64,000 nt of DNA, from assembly GCF_021310995.1 (NCBI RefSeq), contig NZ_CP054150.1, positions 2,940,501 through 3,004,500 on the forward strand, read 5' to 3'. The notes beneath the pieces are model-generated. The model did not search any database, was not told the DNA's origin, and saw only the letters and a list, made by a program, of their open reading frames with translations. Of the stretch, positions 54,957 to 64,000 are shown piece after piece (the first letter of the stretch is position 1; each line of letters opens with the position of its first letter). The translations under genes and the position numbers were made by a program. Source of the DNA: Agrobacterium vaccinii. Its GTDB lineage: Bacteria; Pseudomonadota; Alphaproteobacteria; Rhizobiales; Rhizobiaceae.

Positions 54957-55655
54957 ATGGGCTCAAGCGACTTTATAACATTGTTTTTCCTGGTGGCTGC
55001 CGTGCTGATTTTTCTTCAGTTGCGAAGCGTGCTTGGCCGCCGTACTGGCAATGAAAAGCCTCCTGTGGACCCCTATAGCCCACGCGATGTGGCTAAAACC
55101 CCGGTAGCCGACGATAACAAGGTCGTTACCTTGCCCCGCCGTGGCGACGGTGAAGAAGAAAATCCGTTTGCCGAAATCGATGCCGTTGCGCCTGTGGGTT
55201 CCGCGGTCAATGATTCGCTGCGCGAACTGACGAAGAGCGATCCGACTTTCCGTCCGAAGGAGTTTATCAACGGTGCGCGCATGGCCTACGAGATGATCGT
55301 CACGGCCTTTGCAGATGGTGATCGCAAGACGCTCAAAAATCTTCTGTCTAAGGACGTTTATGACGGTTTCGATGCGGCGATCACCGAGCGTGAGACGCGT
55401 GGTGAGGTCGTCAAGTCGACATTCGTCGGCACGGAGAAGATCGACATCACCCATGCCAGCATTCGCGATTCCGAAGAGCAGATCACGTTGCGCATCATCA
55501 GCCAGCTTATTTCCGCGACCTTCGACAAGGATGGCAAGCTGATTGACGGCGACCCGGAGGCCGTGTCGGAAGTTGACGATATCTGGACGTTCTCCCGCGA
55601 CATCCGCTCGCGCGATCCGAACTGGAAACTGATTGCGACCGAATCCGAGCAATGA
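54957..55655 (+). CDS. Tim44-like domain protein
   Basis: The 232-residue protein has an N-terminal membrane anchor (DFITLFFLVAAVLIFLQLRSVLG), a linker, and a Tim44/MBA1-like domain (FINGARMAYEMIVTAFADGDRKTLKNLLSKDVYDGFDAAI to DDIWTFSRDIRSRDPNWKLIATESE, shown in part). Bacterial relatives of mitochondrial Tim44 (TimA) are typical of alphaproteobacteria; their function is not well known, but a membrane-associated role is likely. Its stop overlaps the mltA start as ATGA. Confidence 0.92.
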   Translation: MGSSDFITLFFLVAAVLIFLQLRSVLGRRTGNEKPPVDPYSPRDVAKTPVADDNKVVTLPRRGDGEEENPFAEIDAVAPVGSAVNDSLRELTKSDPTFRPKEFINGARMAYEMIVTAFADGDRKTLKNLLSKDVYDGFDAAITERETRGEVVKSTFVGTEKIDITHASIRDSEEQITLRIISQLISATFDKDGKLIDGDPEAVSEVDDIWTFSRDIRSRDPNWKLIATESEQ

Positions 55656-56770
55656 CCGGCAAGGGCAGGGACTTCGAACTCAAACAGGTGTCGTTTGCGC
55701 AACTGCCCGGTTGGCAGGCAGACGACCCGACGCCGTTGTTACCTGCCATGCGGTCCATTCTAACGCATCTTAGACATGGAAAGCCCTATCGCACCGGTGC
55801 GCTGGGGCTGAGTGCCGATGAACTTGCGGAGTTTTTGCAAAAGGCGGAAACCGCTGATTTTGCCGACGCCATCACGGCACGCCGGTTTTTCGAAGATCAC
55901 TGCATTCCGTTTCTGATCGAGCCGTCGACAGGCAAAGGCGGCTTCGTCACGGCTTTCTATGAGCCGGAAATCGCAGTGTCCGATACGCCCGACGAGATCT
56001 GGAAATATCCCATTTATCGCCGCCCCGACGATCTCATCGATCTCGATGACAGTAACCGGCCGGAAGAAATCGACCCCTATTATGCCTTTGCGCTGAACCG
56101 CGATGGTACGATTACGCACTATCCCGACAGGGGGGAAATCGACCGCGGATATCTGGCCGGGCGCAGGCTAGAAATTTCCTGGGCAAAATCCAAAATCGAT
56201 CTGTTCTTCGTTCATGTGCAGGGTGCAGCAAGGCTCCGCTATGCCGATGGCGCCATCAAGCGCATCACCTATGCGGCAAAAGCCGGGCATCCGTTTTCAC
56301 CGATTGGGCGGCTCCTTCTGGACAGAGGAGAGTTGGACCCGGCGACCATATCCATGCAGACAATCCGTGCGTGGCTTGAAGCGCACCCCGATCAGGTTGA
56401 CGAGGTTCTCTGGCACAACAGGTCCTACATCTTCTTTCGCGAGGCGGATGTGGAGCAACTGGACCTGGGACCGATTGCTGCGGCCAAGGTTCCATTGATT
56501 GCGGGCCGCTCGCTCGCGGTCGACAGGCTGATCCATACATTTGGATTTCCGTTCTACATCAGCGCGCCCAGTCTTACGCATCTCGATGACGGCCAGCCCT
56601 TTGGCCGGTTGATGCTGGCGCTCGATACCGGATCTGCGATCGTTGGACCTGCAAGGGGTGACATTTTTACCGGCTCTGGGGATGAGGCCGGAGAACGTGC
56701 AGGAACCGTGCGCAACGCCGCCGATTTTTATATACTGATACCCCGTGGAGCAGCGGAAAGGTATCGGTGA
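55652..56770 (+). CDS. mltA: Murein lytic transglycosylase A (MltA)
   Basis: MltA cleaves peptidoglycan strands to anhydro-muropeptides. The 372-residue protein has the MltA domain (FLIEPSTGKGGFVTAFYEPEI, DEIWKYPIYRRPDDLI, TYAAKAGHPFSPIGRLLLDRGEL) and the C-terminal 3D domain LALDTGSAIVGPARGDIFTGSGDEAGERAG, which carries the catalytic aspartate. No signal peptide or lipobox is seen at the start at 55652, which is fixed by an ATGA overlap with the Tim44 gene. A different export route or a wrongly placed start are both possible. The stop shares a base with the smr start. Confidence 0.9.
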   Translation: MTGKGRDFELKQVSFAQLPGWQADDPTPLLPAMRSILTHLRHGKPYRTGALGLSADELAEFLQKAETADFADAITARRFFEDHCIPFLIEPSTGKGGFVTAFYEPEIAVSDTPDEIWKYPIYRRPDDLIDLDDSNRPEEIDPYYAFALNRDGTITHYPDRGEIDRGYLAGRRLEISWAKSKIDLFFVHVQGAARLRYADGAIKRITYAAKAGHPFSPIGRLLLDRGELDPATISMQTIRAWLEAHPDQVDEVLWHNRSYIFFREADVEQLDLGPIAAAKVPLIAGRSLAVDRLIHTFGFPFYISAPSLTHLDDGQPFGRLMLALDTGSAIVGPARGDIFTGSGDEAGERAGTVRNAADFYILIPRGAAERYR

Positions 56771-57339
56771 TGAAAGGTGGCCGCAAACTCGGCAGGGACG
56801 AGCGGGTTCTCTGGGGAAAGGTCGCCCGAACGACACGCGTGATATCGGGCAAGATCGAGGATCTGGACGATCTGGAAGAGGTCGAGCCGCCGCCCGTGCC
56901 TGATGTCAAGACGCCGAAACCACCGCCACCCTTTCCAAGGATGATCATCGAACCCGTTGTCGATACCTTGCTGCCGACGCCGAAAAAGGATCGCATCCAC
57001 CATCCGCTTGAAAAGCCGGTCAAGCGCAAGCTGACACGGGGACGGCTGGCGCTGGAAGCGCGCATCGACCTTCATGGCATGTTCCAGAGCGAGGCCCACG
57101 CTGTGCTTCTGGACTTTCTGATCCGCGCGCATGAGCGGGGTCTGCGCCACGTTCTGGTCATCACCGGCAAGGGACGGTCAATGGGAAGTGAAGGCGCGTT
57201 GAAGCGGGCCGTGCCGATGTGGTTTTCCAAACCGGAATATCGGTATCTCATTTCGTCCTACGAAGATGCCTCCATGAACCATGGAGGGGACGGCGCTCTC
57301 TACGTGCGTCTGGCGCGTCGTGGTGGAGATCGGTCATGA
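56770..57339 (+). CDS. Smr-domain protein
   Basis: The 189-residue protein has a C-terminal Smr domain: ARIDLHGMFQSEAHAVLLDF near residue 96, then GLRHVLVITGKGRSMGSEGAL and the end VRLARRGGD. Small Smr proteins resemble the C-terminal endonuclease domain of MutS2 and may act on nucleic acid; the precise role is unknown. The N-terminal half is proline-rich (VEPPPVPDVKTPKPPPPFPR). Its ATG overlaps the mltA stop as TGATG, and its stop overlaps the next start as ATGA. Confidence 0.9.
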   Translation: MKGGRKLGRDERVLWGKVARTTRVISGKIEDLDDLEEVEPPPVPDVKTPKPPPPFPRMIIEPVVDTLLPTPKKDRIHHPLEKPVKRKLTRGRLALEARIDLHGMFQSEAHAVLLDFLIRAHERGLRHVLVITGKGRSMGSEGALKRAVPMWFSKPEYRYLISSYEDASMNHGGDGALYVRLARRGGDRS

Positions 57340-57701
57340 CACCCTTCGCACAGGCGGTGCGGATGCTTCGCGAGAAAAAGGGCGTGACGCAAAAAGAGAT
57401 GGCGCTGGCAATCGGTGTGTCGCCTGCCTATCTCTCGGCGCTGGAACACGGCAAACGTGGCAAGCCGAGCTTCAATCTTCTTCAGCGCATTGCAGGCTAT
57501 TTCAACATCATCTGGGATGAGGCGGAGGAATTGTTCTCCCTCGCAGGCGTTTCCGATCCAAGGGTGGTGATCGATACCAGCGGTTTGCCGCAGGAATATA
57601 CCGCTTTGGCCAATGGTTTGGCGCGGAATATTCGCAAGCTGCCGCCAACTGTGATAGACGAATTGACAGAGGTGCTGCAAAAAAGCCGTTCTTACGATTG
57701 A
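57336..57701 (+). CDS. XRE-family helix-turn-helix protein
   Basis: The 121-residue protein begins with a phage-repressor-like helix-turn-helix: FAQAVRMLREKKGVTQKEMALAIGVSPAYLSALEHGKRGKPSFNLLQRIAGYF (shown as the positions from residue 4). The C-terminal half (SDPRVVIDTSGLPQEYTALANG) does not match a known domain that I recognise. It is probably a small DNA-binding regulator coupled by an ATGA overlap to the smr gene. Targets are unknown. Confidence 0.87.
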   Translation: MTPFAQAVRMLREKKGVTQKEMALAIGVSPAYLSALEHGKRGKPSFNLLQRIAGYFNIIWDEAEELFSLAGVSDPRVVIDTSGLPQEYTALANGLARNIRKLPPTVIDELTEVLQKSRSYD

Positions 57702-57749
57702 AACCCGCGCTATCCCCCGCTTTATGCAGGGTTTTGACGCTCGTGGACT

Positions 57750-57777
57750 TTGGATATCGAGGCGGAATTTCTATAGT
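57750..57777 (+). promoter_or_regulatory. Candidate gyrB promoter
   Basis: TTGGAT at 57750-57755 and TATAGT at 57772-57777 are 16 bases apart, about 80 bases before the gyrB ATG. The -35 element is weak. gyrB is often controlled by supercoiling through its promoter, but nothing in the bases shows that here. Confidence 0.35.
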
Positions 57778-57793
57778 CACACGTCAGATTTAA

Positions 57794-60295
<2,502 letters not shown>

Positions 60296-60320
60296 TTTTT
60301 AGGTGGATTGTCTGATGAGA

Positions 60321-60336
60321 CGATTCACGTGAAACG
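60321..60336. other. Degenerate parS-like site downstream of gyrB
   Basis: CGATTCACGTGAAACG keeps the central TTCACGTGAAAC but differs from the consensus at three outer positions. It lies between the gyrB stop and its terminator. Weak ParB binding is possible. Confidence 0.35.
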
Positions 60337-60345
60337 CAATCTTAA

Positions 60346-60383
60346 GAAAAGGCCCGAGGGATATTCTTCCTCGGGCCTTTTGT
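60346..60383 (+). terminator. Rho-independent terminator of gyrB
   Basis: AAAAGGCCCGAGG and CCTCGGGCCTTTT form a perfect stem around a short loop (about 60347-60381), with a T-rich end. It could also serve the convergent nitroreductase gene. Confidence 0.85.
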
Positions 60384-60409
60384 TTGAGCTCGTGCTGATG
60401 AAACAGGGT

Positions 60410-61012
60410 CTATTCGGCCTTGCCGGTAAATTTGCCTTCGAAGGCGACGTCGGAGAGTGGCAATCTGTCGCTGGGGATTTCCCGCTCTGCAAGCTCTGGC
60501 GATAGGGTGGATTTGTCGGCCATTGTTCCGATCGCGACGGCGGCCTCGACGACGAAACCGGCTGGGATGTCCAGTGTCTCGACAATCTTGTCCTTGAAGA
60601 TGCCCGCCATGCCATGGGCGTGGTAGCCGAGCATATGGGATTGCAAGGCAAGCGACAGCCAGGCAGCACCGGCATCGAAAGAATGGGTCGTTGCAGGCTT
60701 CTTCTCGCCGTCGCGGGAAATCGTAAAGTCGCGGGAGATGACGAAAAGCAGCACGGCGGCGTTTTTTGCCCAGACCTGATTGCCTTCCATCAGCAGGCTG
60801 ACGAACGTATCCCATTGCTCGGTGCCCTTATGGGCAAAGACGAAACGCCATGGCTGCTGGTTGGACGAAGACGGCGCCCAATGCGCAGCGTCGAGGATCG
60901 TCAGCAGATGCTCTCTCGGCATTCCTGTCCCGTCAAACGCCCGTGGCGACCAGCGATCCAGAAATATGGGATCGACCGGATACTCGGATTGGCGTGAATT
61001 GGCGTAGGTCAT
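60410..61012 (-). CDS. Nitroreductase-family FMN oxidoreductase
   Basis: The 200-residue protein belongs to the nitroreductase family, flavin enzymes that reduce nitro compounds, quinones or similar with NAD(P)H. It shows the FMN-binding start RWSPRAFDG, then LDAAHWAPSSSNQQPWRFVF and the C-terminal AHGMAGIFKDKIVETLDIPAGFVVEAAVAIG. The substrate is unknown. It is convergent with gyrB and divergent from the FAH-family gene. Confidence 0.9.
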   Translation of the reverse strand: MTYANSRQSEYPVDPIFLDRWSPRAFDGTGMPREHLLTILDAAHWAPSSSNQQPWRFVFAHKGTEQWDTFVSLLMEGNQVWAKNAAVLLFVISRDFTISRDGEKKPATTHSFDAGAAWLSLALQSHMLGYHAHGMAGIFKDKIVETLDIPAGFVVEAAVAIGTMADKSTLSPELAEREIPSDRLPLSDVAFEGKFTGKAE

Positions 61013-61164
61013 ATCATCTCCTCGACACTGTTTGACGTCATGATGCAGAGGCGCACCGTGAGGCCCTCAAGAAATGTCATACACCCCGCTGAGAAAAATG
61101 CCTCCTACAATCCGAACGGAGACGTTTTTTGAATTTCAGCAGGGGTGACACGGATAAATAGTTC

Positions 61165-61182
61165 GTTCATATATGCATGAAC
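61165..61182. promoter_or_regulatory. Inverted repeat upstream of the FAH-family gene
   Basis: GTTCAT at 61165-61170 is mirrored by ATGAAC at 61177-61182 around ATATGC. It lies 25 bases before the chosen ATG and may be an operator. No regulator gene is adjacent. Confidence 0.3.
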
Positions 61183-61206
61183 ATGTCGGACAATGGGAGA
61201 AATGTC

Positions 61207-62049
61207 ATGAAATTGTTACGCGTCGGCCAACCGGGTCACGAAAAGCCAGCCATCCTCGATGCTGAAGGAAAGGTGCGCGATTTGTCTGCGCATGTGAAAG
61301 ACATCGGCGGTGATGCCATTTCTCCAGAAGGTCTCAAAAAGATCGCAGCCATCGATCTGGCTTCGCTTCCGGTTCTGAGCGACGACCGTATCGGCGCTTG
61401 CGTCTCCGGCACCGGCAAATTCATTTGTATCGGTCTCAATTTCTCCGATCACGCAGCTGAAACAGGCGCCACCGTGCCGCCGGAGCCTGTGATTTTCATG
61501 AAGGCCACATCTGCCATCGTCGGTCCCAACGACAATGTCGTTATCCCGCGCGGTTCGGAAAAGACGGACTGGGAAGTCGAACTCGGCGTCGTCATCGGCA
61601 AAACGGCGAAATATGTCTCCGAAGCCGATGCTCTGGATTACGTCGCCGGTTACTGTGTTTCGCATGATGTGTCGGAGCGCGCCTTCCAGTCCGAGCGCCA
61701 GGGGCAGTGGACCAAGGGCAAGTCCTGCGATACCTTCGGCCCGGTTGGCCCGTGGCTTGTGACTAAGGACGAAGTCGCCGATCCGCAAAACCTCGGCATG
61801 TGGCTGAAGGTCAATGGCGAGACGATGCAGAACGGCTCCAGCAAGACCATGGTCTATGGCGTTGCCCATGTCGTCTCATACCTCAGCCAGTTCATGTCCC
61901 TGCATCCCGGCGACATCATCTCCACCGGCACCCCTCCCGGCGTCGGTCTCGGCATGAAGCCGCAACGCTTCCTTAAAGCTGGCGACGTGGTCGAGCTCGG
62001 CATCGAAGGTCTCGGCACGCAGAAGCAGACATTCGTGGCCGACGTCTGA
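61207..62049 (+). CDS. Fumarylacetoacetate-hydrolase-family enzyme, possible 2,4-diketo-3-deoxy-L-fuconate hydrolase
   Basis: The 280-residue protein is a FAH-family member with the metal site GLNFSDHAAETG, PEPVIFMKATSAIVGPND, DWEVELGVVIG and the signature ISTGTPPGVGLGMKP. The sequence strongly resembles proteins annotated as ureidoglycolate lyase or as 2,4-diketo-3-deoxy-L-fuconate hydrolase. The latter would split the diketo acid to pyruvate and L-lactate and so finish the fucose pathway encoded 35 kb to the left. Either role is inference. The ATG at 61207 with GGGAGA upstream is preferred over one ten codons earlier that lies on the inverted repeat. Confidence 0.85.
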   Translation: MKLLRVGQPGHEKPAILDAEGKVRDLSAHVKDIGGDAISPEGLKKIAAIDLASLPVLSDDRIGACVSGTGKFICIGLNFSDHAAETGATVPPEPVIFMKATSAIVGPNDNVVIPRGSEKTDWEVELGVVIGKTAKYVSEADALDYVAGYCVSHDVSERAFQSERQGQWTKGKSCDTFGPVGPWLVTKDEVADPQNLGMWLKVNGETMQNGSSKTMVYGVAHVVSYLSQFMSLHPGDIISTGTPPGVGLGMKPQRFLKAGDVVELGIEGLGTQKQTFVADV

Positions 62050-62076
62050 GTCTGTTATTGAACAGTGCGGAATGAA

Positions 62077-62102
62077 AAAGGGCAGGCCTTGGCTTGCCCT
62101 TT
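62077..62102 (+). terminator. Terminator of the FAH-family gene
   Basis: AAAGGGCA at 62077-62084 pairs with TGCCCTTT at 62095-62102, with further pairing inside the loop. It lies 28 bases after the FAH-family stop codon. Confidence 0.7.
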
Positions 62103-62146
62103 CGCGTCTGCGTGTGACAAGCTGCTACCTTGCTGCGGGAGTAGTC

Positions 62147-62407
62147 GTGAGAACAATAAAGATAGTATTGGCAGTCCTCTGCATCGCAGGCGCTTGTATC
62201 ATCTTAGGGTATTGGCTGGCTTTTCAGGCAGGTTTAAACGGCCTTTATAAATGCGAGGACGTCGCTTGTCCTTGGATTGTGCTCCTCATCACGGGCCCGA
62301 TGTTTTCTTTAGCTTTGGCAATGATCGCTTCCTTGATCTTCATCGGGCTCAGAATCCGTAAATCCTTTAAAACTAAGCGTCGAGACAGCGGCCAACTCCC
62401 AAAATAA
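62147..62407 (+). CDS. Small two-segment membrane protein, unknown
   Basis: The 86-residue protein has two membrane segments (IVLAVLCIAGACIILGYWLA and WIVLLITGPMFSLALAMIAS) separated by a short loop with two cysteines (KCEDVAC), and a basic tail (RIRKSFKTKRRD). I do not recognise the family. I chose the GTG at 62147 because GGGAG lies seven bases before it; an ATG at 62072 in the same frame lies in the terminator of the previous gene. The gene may be species-specific; its existence is plausible but not certain. Confidence 0.5.
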   Translation: MRTIKIVLAVLCIAGACIILGYWLAFQAGLNGLYKCEDVACPWIVLLITGPMFSLALAMIASLIFIGLRIRKSFKTKRRDSGQLPK

Positions 62408-62484
62408 CGGCCCGATTTTGTGCATGTGCGAAAAGATGCTATCATGACGAAAAGAAGTAGATAAACGACGGGAGGCGTTCATCC

Positions 62485-63720
62485 ATGTTCTATCAGTTTT
62501 ATGAAATGAACCACGCGGCCATGATGCCGCTGCGGGCCAGCGCCGATATGATGCGGCAGGCCTTCAACAATCCTGTCAATCCCCTCTCCAATACGGCATT
62601 TGGACGAAGCCTCGACGCTGGTTTTGAAGTGTTTGAACGTCTGACACGTCGCTACGGCAAGCCGCAATTCGAGCTCTCGGAGACAGTAATCGACGGACGA
62701 TCCGTTGGTGTCAGCGAAGAGATTGTCTGGTCGCTGCCGTTCTGCAATCTCATCCATTTCAAACGCGATCTCCCTGTCGGCCAAACACCAGATCCAAAAG
62801 TCTTGCTGGTCGCGCCCATGTCCGGCCACTACGCGACCTTGCTGCGCGGCACGGTCGAGGCGCTTCTGCCGTCTGCCGATCTCTACATCACGGATTGGCT
62901 GGATGCGCGCACCGTGGCGCTGACGGATGGCCGTTTCGATCTCGATGATTACATCGATTACCTCATCGATATGATCCACCACATTGGTGAGGGCGTCCAT
63001 GTCGTGGCCGTTTGTCAGCCATCCGTGCCGGTGCTGGCTGCCGTTTCGCTGATGGAGGCCGACGATGACACGTGCGCACCGGCCTCCATGACCCTGATGG
63101 GTGGGCCGATCGACACACGGATCAACCCCACGGCGGTCAACGAAATGGCCAAGGGCAAGCCCATCGAGTGGTTCCGTGATAATGTCATCATGCATGTGCC
63201 GTGGCCGCAGCCCGGTTTTGGCCGCGCCGTCTATCCCGGCTTCCTGCAACTCACCGGCTTCATGTCGATGAACCTCGACAAGCACATGACGGCACACAAG
63301 GATTTCTACATGAACCTTGTGAAGAACGACGGTGAGACGGCAGAGAAGCACCGCGAGTTCTACGATGAGTATCTGGCGGTGATGGATCTGACGGCGGAAT
63401 TTTATCTCCAGACGGTCGAAACCGTGTTCATCGAACATGCGCTTCCCAAGGGAACGATGCTGCATCGGGGCAGGGCGGTGGATCCGTCCTCCGTCAAGCG
63501 GACAGCACTGTTCACCGTCGAGGGTGAGAATGACGACATTTCCGGCGTCGGCCAGACCAGGGCCGCGCATGATCTTTGCTCGAATATCCCGCCCGAGAAG
63601 CGCGAGCACTACATGCAGCCGGATGTCGGCCACTACGGTGTCTTCAACGGTTCTCGCTTCCGCCGCGATATCGTCCCACGCATGCTGGACTTCATCCGCA
63701 AAAACGAGCGTGCCGCATAG
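62485..63720 (+). CDS. phaZ: Intracellular polyhydroxybutyrate depolymerase
   Basis: The 411-residue protein matches the intracellular PHB depolymerase family, which releases hydroxybutyrate from storage granules. It starts MFYQFYEMNHAAMMPLRA, has VLLVAPMSGHYATLLRGTVEALLP and the nucleophile region VVAVCQPSVPVLAAV, where cysteine replaces the usual serine, and a late catalytic histidine in QPDVGHYGVFNGSRF. PHB storage is common in this group. It stands alone between the small membrane protein gene and a YgjP-like gene. Confidence 0.95.
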   Translation: MFYQFYEMNHAAMMPLRASADMMRQAFNNPVNPLSNTAFGRSLDAGFEVFERLTRRYGKPQFELSETVIDGRSVGVSEEIVWSLPFCNLIHFKRDLPVGQTPDPKVLLVAPMSGHYATLLRGTVEALLPSADLYITDWLDARTVALTDGRFDLDDYIDYLIDMIHHIGEGVHVVAVCQPSVPVLAAVSLMEADDDTCAPASMTLMGGPIDTRINPTAVNEMAKGKPIEWFRDNVIMHVPWPQPGFGRAVYPGFLQLTGFMSMNLDKHMTAHKDFYMNLVKNDGETAEKHREFYDEYLAVMDLTAEFYLQTVETVFIEHALPKGTMLHRGRAVDPSSVKRTALFTVEGENDDISGVGQTRAAHDLCSNIPPEKREHYMQPDVGHYGVFNGSRFRRDIVPRMLDFIRKNERAA

Positions 63721-63765
63721 AGGCGACCGGATAGCTTTTTGCGGCGCGAATCGCTATGAAAGGCG

Positions 63766-64000
63766 ATGTTTTCGCTCCTCCGAAAGTCCCTGAAATCCAC
63801 TTCGCGCGCCAAGGCCGTGCTGTCCCAGCGCGTGGTGGATGTCGGTGGACGCAGCGTTCCCATCACCATTACAGAAAATCAGCGCGCTACCCGCATCACT
63901 CTCCGCATCGAGCCGGGCGGTAAGGCGCTGAAAATGACCATTCCCTATGGTCTTCACCATCGCGACGTGGATGATTTTCTCGACCGCCACAATGGCTGGC
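63766..64000 (+). CDS. YgjP-like (DUF45) zinc metallopeptidase, N-terminal part
   Basis: The reading frame starts at an ATG at 63766 and runs off the window. The 78 visible residues (SRAKAVLSQRVVDVGGRSVP, then ENQRATRITLRIEPGG and VDDFLDRHNGW) match the N-terminal part of YgjP/DUF45 metal-dependent proteins, with the conserved R..R..I. strand pattern and the W at the end of the first part. The HExxH-like zinc motif should lie beyond the edge, so the catalytic part is not visible. Confidence 0.75.
   Translation, partial: MFSLLRKSLKSTSRAKAVLSQRVVDVGGRSVPITITENQRATRITLRIEPGGKALKMTIPYGLHHRDVDDFLDRHNGW

Noticed and set aside
62479..63633. 384-codon open frame on the minus strand
   Set aside because: It is antisense to the PHB depolymerase gene and has no recognisable domain.

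Overview
The window looks like a stretch of the circular chromosome of an Agrobacterium/Rhizobium-group alphaproteobacterium. The evidence is the gene content and order (parB-parA-rsmG-mnmG-mnmE-rho-hemJ-hemE facing PPDK regulator-maf-aroE-coaE-dnaQ, then secB, fxsA, Tim44, mltA, smr and gyrB), parS sites of the TGTTTCACGTGAAACA type, rhizobial palindromic intergenic repeats, and a complete lack of transposases, phage genes, CRISPR arrays or visible tRNA/rRNA genes. This assignment rests on recognised gene families and was not checked by alignment.

Region by region. (1) 1-4.9 kb: the tail of a GNAT acetyltransferase, leuD and leuB (leucine synthesis), a di-haem cytochrome c peroxidase, a small unknown protein and a YghU-type glutathione-S-transferase-like protein. 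(2) 5.0-23.6 kb: a very compact aerobic-type cobalamin region. A B12 riboswitch at about 19.3-19.45 kb faces left and heads a coupled operon: a DUF1636 Fe-S protein, cobW, cobN, cobG, cobH, cobI, cobJ. cobL-cobE-cobM, cobB, cbiD, cobK, cobO-cobQ, cobD and cobC complete the set, with cbiD apparently standing in for cobF. cobA, cobF, cobS, cobT, cobP/U and cobV are not in the window. (3) 23.8-34.3 kb: an oxidative L-fucose-type catabolic operon (sugar ABC transporter, aldo/keto reductase, lactonase, Zn alcohol dehydrogenase, L-fuconate dehydratase) diverging from a GntR/FadR regulator and a UxaA-family dehydratase. (4) 34.4-49.6 kb: housekeeping genes pointing left: purH, a heparinase II/III-like protein, rsmB, htpX, parB, parA, rsmG, mnmG, mnmE, rho, hemJ, hemE. 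A small succinate-dehydrogenase assembly protein points right. (5) 49.56-49.96 kb: an AT-rich intergenic region with DnaA boxes, the probable replication origin. (6) 50-64 kb: mostly rightward housekeeping genes from the PPDK regulator to gyrB, then a nitroreductase, a fumarylacetoacetate-hydrolase-family enzyme that could complete the fucose pathway, a small membrane protein, a PHB depolymerase and the start of a YgjP-like metallopeptidase.

How it fits together. The switch in coding direction at about 49.6-50 kb, the DnaA boxes and the parS sites on both sides mark the origin/centromere domain of the chromosome. In the B12 region most adjacent genes overlap. Two divergent pairs share a CATG tetranucleotide in which both ATG start codons overlap, and three convergent pairs overlap at their ends. 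A rhizobial palindromic repeat has inserted in frame into cobG, and related palindromes sit in intergenic spaces elsewhere. No clearly new multi-gene system was found. The most interesting items are the in-frame repeat in cobG, the CbiD-for-CobF substitution, the DUF1636-CobW pair, the incomplete fucose pathway and the parS/oriC layout.
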